DNA from: JAYFQE01 sp034927345
GTDB lineage: Bacteria > Bacillota > Clostridia > Saccharofermentanales > UBA5734
Assembly (NCBI GenBank): GCA_034927345.1
Contig: JAYFQE010000007.1
Coordinates: 1 to 64,000, forward strand
Reading direction: 5' to 3'
DNA: 64,000 nt
Shown here one piece after another: positions 53,850 through 62,647 of this stretch; within the stretch, counting starts at the first letter, position 1; each line of letters begins with the position of its first letter. The notes under the pieces were generated by a model. The model was given only the letters and a program-made list of their open reading frames with translations, had not been told where the DNA came from and did not search any database. The position numbers were made by a program, and so were the translations under genes.

Positions 53850-55088
53850 ATGTCTGCCAATGTTTTTGATACGCTGCAGGAGCGGGGATATCTGGCCCAG
53901 GTCACTCACGAGGACGAAATTCGCCAATTACTGGGCAAGCCTGGAACGACATTCTATATCGGCTTCGATCCAACCGCCAACAGCTTGCATGTCGGCCATT
54001 TTGTCCAGATGATGGTCATGTCCCATTTGCAGAAAGCCGGTCATCGGCCGATCGCCTTGTTAGGCGGCGGTACCGGCATGATCGGCGATCCGTCCGGCCG
54101 GTCCGATTTGCGGCAGGTCCTGACTCCGGAAACCATTCAGGAAAATGTCCGCCGTTTCCGCGAACAGATGAAGATCCTGCTCGATTTCGATCATGACAAA
54201 GCCTTGATGGTTGACAATGCCGATTGGCTTTTGCCGTTGAATTACATTGAATTTTTGCGGGAAATCGGCGCTCATTTTTCCGTAAACCGGATGCTGACCG
54301 CCGAATGCTTCAAGCAGCGGCTGGAACGCGGCCTTTCCTTTCTTGAATTCAATTATATGCTGATGCAGGCCTATGACTTCCTTATGCTCTACCGGCAGTA
54401 CGGCTGCCGTCTGGAACTGGGCGGCGACGATCAATGGTCCAACATCCTGGCCGGCGTCGAACTGGTGCGGCGCAAGGACCAGGGCGAGGTTTACGGCATG
54501 ACCTTCCGCCTCCTGACCACCAGCGCCGGCGTCAAGATGGGCAAAACCGCCAAAGGCGCAGTCTGGCTGGATCCGGAAAAAACACCGCCTTTCGATTTCT
54601 ATCAGTATTGGCGTAACATTGACGACGCCGATGTCATTTCCTGCATGAAATTACTGACTTTCCTGAGCCTGGAGGAAATAGGCGAATACAGCCGGTTAAC
54701 GGATTCATCCATTAACGAGGCGAAGAAACGTTTGGCCTATGAAGTAACCAAGATCGTCCATGGTGAAGCGGCGGCGGATCAGGTCCGTATGCAGGCCGCA
54801 GATTTATTCGAAGGCGCCGGCCGTTCCGACCAAATGCCGCATACACAGATCAGCGGCGAACGCCTGGACGCCGGTCTGTCTCTGCTCGATTTACTGGTTG
54901 AAATCAGGCTGGTGCCCTCAAAAGGTGAAGGCCGGCGTTTGATCCAGCAAAACGGCCTCTACTTGAATGAACGTCCGGTTCAGGATTTCGCCTATCTGCT
55001 GACACGTTCTGACTTTACCGCCGGCGAAGCCATGATCCGTAAAGGGAAGAAAATTTTCCACCGGCTGGTTTTCGGCGAAACCCATTGA
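53850..55088 (+). CDS. tyrS: Tyrosyl-tRNA synthetase
   Basis: 412 residues. Class I HIGH motif in DPTANSLHVGHFVQMM, tyrosine-pocket NYMLMQAYDF and GGDDQWSNI, KMSKS-equivalent KMGKTAKGAVWL, and a C-terminal S4 domain (IRLVPSKGEGRRLIQQNGLYLN). AAAGG upstream of ATG. Unlike many Firmicute tyrS genes it has no T-box in front; it is probably cotranscribed with tmcAL. A strong terminator follows. Confidence 0.98.
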   Translation: MSANVFDTLQERGYLAQVTHEDEIRQLLGKPGTTFYIGFDPTANSLHVGHFVQMMVMSHLQKAGHRPIALLGGGTGMIGDPSGRSDLRQVLTPETIQENVRRFREQMKILLDFDHDKALMVDNADWLLPLNYIEFLREIGAHFSVNRMLTAECFKQRLERGLSFLEFNYMLMQAYDFLMLYRQYGCRLELGGDDQWSNILAGVELVRRKDQGEVYGMTFRLLTTSAGVKMGKTAKGAVWLDPEKTPPFDFYQYWRNIDDADVISCMKLLTFLSLEEIGEYSRLTDSSINEAKKRLAYEVTKIVHGEAAADQVRMQAADLFEGAGRSDQMPHTQISGERLDAGLSLLDLLVEIRLVPSKGEGRRLIQQNGLYLNERPVQDFAYLLTRSDFTAGEAMIRKGKKIFHRLVFGETH

Positions 55089-55143
55089 ATTGCTCCGGCT
55101 GATCGTTGAAGCCGGCCCTTAAAGCGAAACGGCTCTATGAAAA

Positions 55144-55190
55144 AAAAGATGTCTTCCGGATTCGGATATACCGATCGGAAGACATCTTTT
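55144..55190 (+). terminator. Terminator after tyrS
   Basis: AAAAGATGTCTTCCG (55144-55158) pairs with CGGAAGACATCTTTT (55176-55190), a 15-bp stem, followed by ATTTG. A/T tracts on both sides make it usable in both directions, also for rpsT. Confidence 0.85.
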
Positions 55191-55243
55191 ATTTGAATAC
55201 ATGTCGGCGGTATGGATAATCCTTACCGGCCTGTACGGATAAG

Positions 55244-55501
55244 TCAGCCCTTTTTAAGCATTTTCGCCAACTGGGATTGCTTGCGGGCAACATTATTCTT
55301 GTGCAAGTATCCTTTTGCTCCGGCTTGATCGAGCATAACCTGAGCTTCGCGGACGAGTTCGCCGGCATTTTCCGTAGAAGCAGCGACGGCAGACCGAGTC
55401 TTTTTCAGGGTTGTGCGGATTCTACTTTTCTGGATCTTGTTGACAGCGGTTTTTTTCTCGCTGACTTTCACCCGCTTCACAGCAGACTTGATATTCGGCA
55501 T
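55244..55501 (-). CDS. rpsT: 30S ribosomal protein S20
   Basis: 85 residues, highly basic: MPNIKSAVKRVKVSEKKTAV, then RIRTTLKKTRSAV and KGYLHKNNVARKQSQLAKML, the standard S20 blocks. GCAGGAGGTG precedes ATG. Monocistronic with its own promoter. Confidence 0.97.
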   Translation of the reverse strand: MPNIKSAVKRVKVSEKKTAVNKIQKSRIRTTLKKTRSAVAASTENAGELVREAQVMLDQAGAKGYLHKNNVARKQSQLAKMLKKG

Positions 55502-55552
55502 GATCTTTCACCTCCTGCTTTGACACTTCTGTCAGAAATTTCGGCACTGGGT

Positions 55553-55581
55553 ATTCTATCATGGAAAAGACGCCGATGCAA
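55553..55581 (-). promoter_or_regulatory. rpsT promoter
   Basis: Minus strand TTGCAT (55576-55581), 17-bp spacer, TAGAAT (55553-55558). Confidence 0.75.
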
Positions 55582-55884
55582 GCGAAATCTTTCCGGCCTG
55601 TTTTGATTTTCTGGCCCGATCTTCAGGATTGGCAAGGAATCCTCATCAAATTCAAGTCAGGCGTTAAAAATTGCTGTTCAGGAAGTGGTTAAGCGTGATA
55701 TGATGGAATTGTTAAAGTAGCAACGATTTCACCCAAGATATGGGTAGGTTCAAGATACTGCTTTTTGGATAAACTGAAGGGGTTTGCTCATCGATTTATT
55801 CGTTGGCACAGTTGAGCAAGCATTGCAACCTTTTGACAAGTCGTGCTGTATTATTTTTTTAATATGAGTGGAGGTTTTATACAC
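55582..55884 (+). promoter_or_regulatory. 303-bp divergent gap with candidate RNase J promoter
   Basis: No gene is supported here. TTGACA at 55833-55838 is followed by AT-rich sequence with possible -10 hexamers (TTTAAT, TAATAT) at somewhat long spacing before GTGGAGG and the RNase J start. Other parts show no clear repeat or ORF. Confidence 0.4.
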
Positions 55885-58041
55885 ATGCCCTTTAATCCCA
55901 ATCGAAATAAGCCCCGGCTGGCGCCGCGCTTAAAAAAGCCCGGAACGGCGGACGCTCCGTCGCCCGATGCCGCCGCGCCCTCACAAATACCCGGAAACGC
56001 CGCAGCTGCCGGAACTGCCGCAGCAGGCCAGGCCGGCAGGGATGCCAATAAAGCGGCCGGCCTCAATAAAACGCGCCGGCCCCAACGAGCGCCCGCAGGA
56101 CAACGTCCGGTTCCGACCGGCGGCGAACCCTTTAAGGCAAAACCGGCCGTCAGCCAACGCGGCCCCAGACCGGCCGCCAGTCAACGCGGCCCCAGGCCGG
56201 TATCCGCCAAACCCGCGGATAACAGGCCGGCTGCCGCTAAACCCGCGGATAATAGGCCGGTATCCGCCAAACCCATGATTGCCAAGCCAACGGCAATCAA
56301 GCCGGACATAACGGAAAAACAAACAAGACAACCGGCTTCACCCGCGCCGCGCCGCCGTAAAAAAGAAACGTCCGGTTCGGGTCCCCTGCTGAAAGTCATT
56401 CCGCTCGGCGGCATGCGGGAAATCGGCAAAAATATGACCGTTTACGAATGCGGCCAGGACATGATTCTTGTTGACTGCGGTCTGGCGTTTCCTGAGGATG
56501 ATATGCCGGGTATCGATGTTGTCATCCCCGATTTTTCCTATGTAATTCAGAACAAGCAGAAATTGCGCGGCATTTTTCTGACGCATGGACATGAGGATCA
56601 TATCGGCGCCTTACCCTGGCTTTGCAAAGAAGTGCATGTCCCGATTTACGGGAATCAGCTGACGCTGGAACTGGTCCGCCTGAAACTGGAAGACCGCGGT
56701 TCCGGTGCGGCGGGCGTCTCCCTGAATCCGATCAAGGACGGTTCGGTGATAACGGTCGGCTCATTCAGCGTCGAATTTATCCATATCAACCACAGCATCG
56801 CCGATGCCAATGCCCTGGTCATTCGGACGCCGGCCGGCATCGTCTACCATTCCGGCGACTTTAAAATCGATTATACGCCCATCAACGGCGGACCCATGGA
56901 TCTTTCCCGGATTGCCGCCATCGGTTCGGAAAATGTGCTGCTCATGGTTTGCGAAAGCACCAACGTTGAAAAAAAGGGTTATTCGCCTTCGGAAAGCAAG
57001 GTCGGCGAAACCTTTGCCGATTTATTCGGCAAAGCGGCAGGCCGGATTTTCGTAACCACTTTTTCGTCTAATGTTTTCCGCATCCAGCAAATATTCACCG
57101 CCGCCGAACAATACGGCCGCAAAGTTGCCTTGATCGGCCGGAGCATGTTGAATTATTTTAATGCCGCCAATACTTTTGGCTACATCACCATGAAACCGGA
57201 TACGCTGATTGATGTCACCCAGATCGACCGTTATGACGGCAACGAACTGGTCTTGATCACGACCGGCAGCCAGGGTGAACCCATGTCGGCCCTGACCCGT
57301 ATGGCTTTCTCCGAACACCGGCGCGTTGAAATCATTCCCGGCGACACGGTTATTCTGTCCTCAAGCGCTATTCCCGGAAATGAAAAATCCGTCTATCGGG
57401 TCATCAATGAATTATATAAACGCGGCGCCAAAGTCATCTACGAATCCTTATCGGAAATCCATGTCTCAGGCCACGCTTACCAGGAAGAACTGAAACTCTT
57501 GCATCAGCTGCTTAAACCGCGCTATTTTATACCGGCTCATGGAGAATATCGGCATCTTTATCGTCATGCCGAACTGGCCCATCAACTCGGCCAGCCGTGG
57601 GACCAGATCTTTTTATTGAACAACGGCGATATTTTCGAGTATCAGAACGGAACAGCCCGCATTGGCGGCTATACAAACGCGGCGGGCGTTCTGATCGACG
57701 GTTCCAGCATGGGCGATGTCGACAATCTGGTTTTGCGCGACCGCCGTCTACTGGCCGATGACGGCGTGGTGGCCATTTTTCTGGCCGTCAGCCGGCTGAC
57801 CGGTGATTTTGCCGCCGAACCGGATATTCAGGCCCGCGGTTTTATTTATGAAAGCGAAACGGATCAGGTCATTAAAGAATGTCAGAAAAAGATCAGCGCA
57901 TTCGCCCGGAAAGCCAGCAGCGGCAATAAACCCCTGGCGGCAATGATCCGGAGCGGAGCTCTGCGCGATCAATTAAGGGATCTGCTGTTTGACCGCACTC
58001 AGCGGCGGCCGGTCATCCTGATCTCGCTCATTGAAGTTTAA
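55885..58041 (+). CDS. rnj: Ribonuclease J with long basic Pro/Ala-rich N-terminal extension
   Basis: 718 residues from ATG 55885 (TGGAGG upstream). The canonical RNase J of about 553 residues begins at residue 166: PLGGMREIGKNMTVYE, metallo-beta-lactamase motif LTHGHEDHIGALPW, HSGDFKIDYTP, beta-CASP blocks (VCESTNVEKKGYS, TGSQGEPMSALTRMA) and HVSGHAYQEELKLL, PAHGEYRH. It processes and decays mRNA as exo- and endonuclease. The extension is unusual: disordered, rich in Pro, Ala, Arg and Lys, with repeats such as KPADNRP and SQRGPRP, probably an RNA- or partner-binding tail. Confidence 0.95.
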   Translation: MPFNPNRNKPRLAPRLKKPGTADAPSPDAAAPSQIPGNAAAAGTAAAGQAGRDANKAAGLNKTRRPQRAPAGQRPVPTGGEPFKAKPAVSQRGPRPAASQRGPRPVSAKPADNRPAAAKPADNRPVSAKPMIAKPTAIKPDITEKQTRQPASPAPRRRKKETSGSGPLLKVIPLGGMREIGKNMTVYECGQDMILVDCGLAFPEDDMPGIDVVIPDFSYVIQNKQKLRGIFLTHGHEDHIGALPWLCKEVHVPIYGNQLTLELVRLKLEDRGSGAAGVSLNPIKDGSVITVGSFSVEFIHINHSIADANALVIRTPAGIVYHSGDFKIDYTPINGGPMDLSRIAAIGSENVLLMVCESTNVEKKGYSPSESKVGETFADLFGKAAGRIFVTTFSSNVFRIQQIFTAAEQYGRKVALIGRSMLNYFNAANTFGYITMKPDTLIDVTQIDRYDGNELVLITTGSQGEPMSALTRMAFSEHRRVEIIPGDTVILSSSAIPGNEKSVYRVINELYKRGAKVIYESLSEIHVSGHAYQEELKLLHQLLKPRYFIPAHGEYRHLYRHAELAHQLGQPWDQIFLLNNGDIFEYQNGTARIGGYTNAAGVLIDGSSMGDVDNLVLRDRRLLADDGVVAIFLAVSRLTGDFAAEPDIQARGFIYESETDQVIKECQKKISAFARKASSGNKPLAAMIRSGALRDQLRDLLFDRTQRRPVILISLIEV

Positions 58042-58108
58042 TGTGCCGCAGCGGCCATCGTTCAAGGAAAGCCGGCTGATGCTCACGGTGTTCAGCTAAA
58101 ATGAAAGA

Positions 58109-58155
58109 ACGGGTCCGGGGAAGTCTGGTCAGACTGCCGGGCCCGTTTTTCTTTT
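58109..58155 (+). terminator. Terminator after the RNase J gene
   Basis: ACGGGTCCGG (58109-58118) pairs with CCGGGCCCGT (58137-58146) with one mismatch-type G-U/bulge, followed by TTTTCTTTT. Confidence 0.85.
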
Positions 58156-58177
58156 ACTACCCATGCCGGATCGGCAG

Positions 58178-58825
58178 TCAGGCTTGTCCTTTGGCTTTCA
58201 GAGCGGCCACAGCGGCTTCGGCGGCGGACGCGGCATCCGGCGTATAGATGTCGGCGCCGATTGATTTGGCAAACGCATCATTGACCGGAGCGCCGCCGAC
58301 CATTATCGTTACCTTATCCCGAATGCCGGCGGCCACAGCAGCCTCGACAACCGCTTTCATCTCGCCCATCGTTGTCGTCAGCAGAGCGGAGCAGCAGATA
58401 ATCTGGGCATTGTTTTCCGTTGCGGCCGCAATGAACCGGTCGGCTGATACATCTGTGCCGACATCGATCACTTCCAGGCCTTGGCCTTCCATCATCATAC
58501 CGACCAGATTCTTGCCGATATCGTGCAAATCGCCCTTTACCGTACCGATAACGACGCGTCCGGTCGCTTTCACGCCGTCGGCCACCAAAAGCGGCTTAAG
58601 GATCTCGGTGCCGGCTTTCATCGCCCTGGCTGCTATCAGAACATCCGGGACATAAACTTCATTATTCTTGAACTTGACGCCGATCACATTCATGCCGGAC
58701 AGAAGTCCTTCATTGAGGATCTGCTGCGCCGATATACCCGCGTCGACAGCCTCCTGCACCATTGCCTTGACGTCTTTGGCTTTGCCCTTCTGAAGAGCTT
58801 CGGAAATTTTAATGAGCAGTTCCAT
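58178..58825 (-). CDS. Methyltransferase-type corrinoid (B12-binding) protein
   Basis: 215 residues from ATG 58825 (GGGAGG upstream). N-terminal helical cap (SAQQILNEGLLSGMNVIGVKFKN), then the cobalamin-binding Rossmann domain with the lower-ligand His in GTVKGDLHDIGKN, SALLTTTM and MVGGAPV. Same size as MtaC/MtbC/MttC-type proteins that carry methyl groups between a substrate methyltransferase and a second acceptor. No such methyltransferase lies nearby in the window. A PocR-AraC regulator gene is upstream in the same direction. Confidence 0.92.
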   Translation of the reverse strand: MELLIKISEALQKGKAKDVKAMVQEAVDAGISAQQILNEGLLSGMNVIGVKFKNNEVYVPDVLIAARAMKAGTEILKPLLVADGVKATGRVVIGTVKGDLHDIGKNLVGMMMEGQGLEVIDVGTDVSADRFIAAATENNAQIICCSALLTTTMGEMKAVVEAAVAAGIRDKVTIMVGGAPVNDAFAKSIGADIYTPDAASAAEAAVAALKAKGQA

Positions 58826-58860
58826 GATGTACCTCCCTGTTTTCATATGTTTATACCAGT

Positions 58861-60195
58861 TTATAGCAAAGGCTTTATTTTGCCTCTGGACTCTCTGAAT
58901 TTACCGGGCGTTGCTCCGGTCATTTTTTTAAAGACCTTGGAGAAATAACTTTGCCCTTCAAAACCAACCGTCGTGGATATATCCACCAAGGGCACTTTGT
59001 CATTGAGCAGCAGCTTTTTTGCAGCGTCAACCCGGATTCTGCTGACATAGACATTAAAATTATCACCGATTTCTTCTTTAAAGACGCGGCTGAAATAAGC
59101 CGGGCTCAGGAAAACATAGGCCGCCGTTTCCTCCAGGGTTATTTTATTCATATAATTTTTTTTGATATAATCAACAGCCCGGTAAATCACGTCGGCATGT
59201 TTGACATTCGTTAAATTGAATACCTGATCGGTAAAACGGGCCATAATGCCGGACAGCCAATAAGCAATTTCATCAATATTGCGGAAGCTGTTGATTTTGT
59301 TCAGATAGGTATAATTCAAGCCGAAAATCTGCTGGACATCGGCGCCGCCGCGGATCGCCGCCCGCGAGAGCAGAACGACCAATTCGATGACGCGCGCCCG
59401 CATAATCTCCAGGCTGCCGCTGCTTGAAAAGAAAATGTGGCCGAGTATTTCGTTGAGAATCTGCTGGGACGCCGGTTTATCGCCGACCTCAATCTTCTCC
59501 AGCAGCTGCGTCTCTTTCTCGATCGGATACGCCAGTTCGCATTCTTCTTTATAAGAAAACTGCTTGATAAAATTGATCTGTTCCCACAGGCGGGCCTGCA
59601 GATCGCCGGAGTCTTTCTTCTGTTCCAGCGCCGCAAAGGTTTCGTCCGATATCGCGCAGGCGGTCAAGTACAAAAGCTCGCTCAAGGCGTTGACCCGCTC
59701 GGTGGTTATGATCGGCACATGATCCATCTGACAGCGTAATTCCGGGATAAAATCGGGATGAATGCCGTTTTTAGCAACCAGATCTTCAATCAGGAATTCA
59801 TCGGGATCGACCATATTGACAGGCCCTCCCAGCAAGGCTCCGACTACGTTGTCGTCGCAGATAATCGGCGATGACCAGTGGGTCAGTCCCAGCGGGCAGA
59901 AATAAATATAGCGGCCGCCAAAACGCTCAGCCTGATAGCATCCGTAAAGATGGGAATTGGCGCAAATCTGTGATTGGCCGTTCTGGTCAGATGAACGGGC
60001 TCCGGGCAGAACAGCGCCGGCAATATCGCAAATTTTCGTCTGCTCCGGGTCAGATGCCAGAAACAAGGTCACGCCAAGCTGATCAATGACCCGGCAAGGT
60101 ACGCCGCAAGCTTTACTGTAATTTTCAGCTGCGCGAACCGCTTTATCCATATTGATCGAACGAATGCCTTCCCTGTCATTTCCAGCTGCCAACAT
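58861..60195 (-). CDS. AraC-family regulator with N-terminal PocR sensory domain
   Basis: 444 residues. The N-terminal 180 residues form a PocR-type ligand-binding domain (AENYSKACGVPCRVID, CANSHLYGCYQAERFGGRYI with its cysteines, CPLGLTHWSSPI, GALLGGPV). The C-terminal 100 residues are an AraC double helix-turn-helix (SPAYFSRVFKEEIGDNFNVYVSRIRVDAAKKLL, ISTTVGFEGQSYFSKVFKKMTG). PocR domains sense small compounds (PocR itself acts with 1,2-propanediol). Being just upstream of the corrinoid gene, it probably controls methyl-transfer genes. AGGTG precedes the ATG. Confidence 0.9.
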   Translation of the reverse strand: MLAAGNDREGIRSINMDKAVRAAENYSKACGVPCRVIDQLGVTLFLASDPEQTKICDIAGAVLPGARSSDQNGQSQICANSHLYGCYQAERFGGRYIYFCPLGLTHWSSPIICDDNVVGALLGGPVNMVDPDEFLIEDLVAKNGIHPDFIPELRCQMDHVPIITTERVNALSELLYLTACAISDETFAALEQKKDSGDLQARLWEQINFIKQFSYKEECELAYPIEKETQLLEKIEVGDKPASQQILNEILGHIFFSSSGSLEIMRARVIELVVLLSRAAIRGGADVQQIFGLNYTYLNKINSFRNIDEIAYWLSGIMARFTDQVFNLTNVKHADVIYRAVDYIKKNYMNKITLEETAAYVFLSPAYFSRVFKEEIGDNFNVYVSRIRVDAAKKLLLNDKVPLVDISTTVGFEGQSYFSKVFKKMTGATPGKFRESRGKIKPLL

Positions 60196-60331
60196 CTCGT
60201 CACCTGCCTTCCGCCATTGTATAACAGATCAAAATGCAGCAGTGCAAAAAATTTGATTTGGTTTGTAATATTTTGCGCAAATCGGAATATTTTACGGATA
60301 AAGCCCGCCTATTCGTTGGAATTTCACTGAT

Positions 60332-62647
60332 TCAATGGCCGCGCTTAACATCGATGACATCGCGGACAGCCTTGATACGGCCGAGGACCCGGTCGAATTG
60401 ATTCTGACTGTTAACCTCGATCGTCATGATCAACGTAGCGGTAACATCCTTCATAGCCGTCATCTGGCCTGACAGGATCGATACTTTTTCTTCGGCGATC
60501 GCATTGGATACGTCGGCTAAAAGATGACGGCGATCGCGCGCCAGTATTTTCAACTCGACCTGATAGGAAGCCTCATCGCTTTCCCGGGCCCAGGCAACAT
60601 CGATCAGCCGCGAAGCCTTTTCCGCGTCAACGGCCGAACCGGCCGCCGCCTGCAGCAGATGCCGGATATTGGAACAGTCCGTCCGATGAACGGCCACGCC
60701 TTTGCCGCGCGTCACATAACCGATGATCGGGTCTCCGGGCACCGGACTGCAGCAGCGCGACAACTTCACAAGACAATTTTCGATGCCTTTGACAATAACG
60801 CCCTGATCATTACGCTGCGTCGACCGGATTTTTGGCGTACGCGGAACTGTCTGCGTGCTTTCTTCAGTCAGAACCGGTGTCTGCGGACTATAGACGAGCT
60901 GTCCGGCTGCCGATATCCGATAACCCAGTTTAGTCCGCTCGTCTTCCGGCAGACTGCGGATATGTTCATCGCGCAGACGCGGGATAATCCGGCCGGCCGA
61001 CAGCCCGCCGTAACCGATGGCGGCATAGAGGTCGTCCAGTGTATTCAGGGTATAACGGTGGAGAATTTGTTCGACAAACTCGTTTTTCAATAATTGCGCC
61101 GGCTGAAAACCGGTTTTGCGGATTTCGCGCTCGACAATTTCCTTGCCGCGGATCACGTTCTCCTCGCGCATTTCCTTTTTAAACCATTGGCTGATTTTCG
61201 TACGGGCTGAAGCGCTTTTTACAATTTTCAGCCAGTCCCGGCTGGGGCCGTGTACTTTCTCAGATGTTAATATTTCTACAATATCGCCGTTTTTCAGTTC
61301 ATAGGTCAGAGGAACGATCCGTCCGTTGACCTTGGCGCCGTACATGCGGTTGCCAATACCGCTATGAATATTATAGGCAAAATCAACGGGCACAGAACCG
61401 GCAGGCAAGGAACGGACATCGCCTTTCGGCGTAAAAACAAAAACCTCGTCGGCAACCAGGCCGCTCTTCAGTGATTCCATGAATTCGCCGGCATCCCGCA
61501 TGTCTTTTTGCCATTCCAGCAATTGGCGCAGCCAGGTCAGCTTACTGTCAAAATGATCATCCCGGCCCGGCGCCTGGGGATTTTCCTTATAGCGCCAATG
61601 TGCCGCGATACCATACTCAGCCGTCCGGTGCATGGCGAAAGTCCGGATCTGCACCTCGAACGGGATGCCGCGCGGTCCGATGACCGTCGTATGCAGCGAT
61701 TGGTACATATTGGGTTTGGGCATGGCGATATAATCTTTGAAACGGCCGGGCATCGGTTTATACAGTTCATGAACGAGACCGAGCACCGCATAACAGTCGG
61801 CAACCGTATCGACGATGATCCGGGTGGCAAACAAGTCGTAGATTTGATCCAGGCTTTTCCCTTGCGTATGCATTTTCCGGTAAATGCTGTAAAAGTGCTT
61901 GGGCCGTCCTTCTATTTCGGCTTTAATGCCCATTTCGCGGATTTTAATCTGCAGCTGGACAACAATTTCTTCCAGGTATTTTTCACGTTCCGAACGTTTT
62001 TGCGAAATCGCTCCGACCAGTTCGTAATACGCATCGCGGTTAATATAGCGTAAACAAAGGTCCTCTAATTCCCATTTAATTTTATAGATGCCGAGCCGAT
62101 GGGCTAAAGGCGCATAAATATCCAGTGTTTCCCGCGCTTTTTCCTGCTGCTTTTCCGGACTCATATGGCGCATCGTCCGCATATTATGCAACCGATCGGC
62201 CAGTTTGATCAGGACGACCCGGATGTCCCGGGCCATGGCCAAAAACATTTTCCTGAAGTTTTCAGCCTGGATTTCTTCTTTTGACGAATATGGGATTCTG
62301 CTTAATTTTGTTACACCGTCAACCAACGCGGCAATATTGCCGCCGAACTGGGTCTGAATATCTTCAATTGTTTTGCCGGTGTCTTCAACGGTATCATGCA
62401 GGAGCGAGGCAGCCAGAGTGTCGCTGTCCACTTCCAGCTCGGTCAGAATAGCCGCTACGGCGAGCGGATGGATGATATAAGGCTCACCCGTCACCCGCTG
62501 CTGGTCGCCATGTGCCTGTTTGGCGTACTCATAAGCGTTGACAATCTTATCAACATCAGCCTCGCCTGAATAAGACTTGTAACGGGCCAGGATGTTGTCC
62601 AGTATCGGATTGGCCGCGGTGCCGGATTTTTGAGCAGCATCATTCAT
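60332..62647 (-). CDS. rel: Bifunctional (p)ppGpp synthetase/hydrolase Rel
   Basis: 771 residues. HD hydrolase domain (HGDQQRVTGEPYIIHPLAVA, LAASLLHDTVEDTG), synthetase domain (GRFKDYIAMPKPNMYQSLHTTV), TGS (FTPKGDVRSLPAGSVPVDFAY), and a C-terminal ACT domain (ARDRRHLLADVSNAIAEEKVSI). Both catalytic halves appear intact, so it makes and degrades the stringent alarmone. GGAGG upstream; the start overlaps the recJ stop as ATGA. Confidence 0.97.
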   Translation of the reverse strand: MNDAAQKSGTAANPILDNILARYKSYSGEADVDKIVNAYEYAKQAHGDQQRVTGEPYIIHPLAVAAILTELEVDSDTLAASLLHDTVEDTGKTIEDIQTQFGGNIAALVDGVTKLSRIPYSSKEEIQAENFRKMFLAMARDIRVVLIKLADRLHNMRTMRHMSPEKQQEKARETLDIYAPLAHRLGIYKIKWELEDLCLRYINRDAYYELVGAISQKRSEREKYLEEIVVQLQIKIREMGIKAEIEGRPKHFYSIYRKMHTQGKSLDQIYDLFATRIIVDTVADCYAVLGLVHELYKPMPGRFKDYIAMPKPNMYQSLHTTVIGPRGIPFEVQIRTFAMHRTAEYGIAAHWRYKENPQAPGRDDHFDSKLTWLRQLLEWQKDMRDAGEFMESLKSGLVADEVFVFTPKGDVRSLPAGSVPVDFAYNIHSGIGNRMYGAKVNGRIVPLTYELKNGDIVEILTSEKVHGPSRDWLKIVKSASARTKISQWFKKEMREENVIRGKEIVEREIRKTGFQPAQLLKNEFVEQILHRYTLNTLDDLYAAIGYGGLSAGRIIPRLRDEHIRSLPEDERTKLGYRISAAGQLVYSPQTPVLTEESTQTVPRTPKIRSTQRNDQGVIVKGIENCLVKLSRCCSPVPGDPIIGYVTRGKGVAVHRTDCSNIRHLLQAAAGSAVDAEKASRLIDVAWARESDEASYQVELKILARDRRHLLADVSNAIAEEKVSILSGQMTAMKDVTATLIMTIEVNSQNQFDRVLGRIKAVRDVIDVKRGH

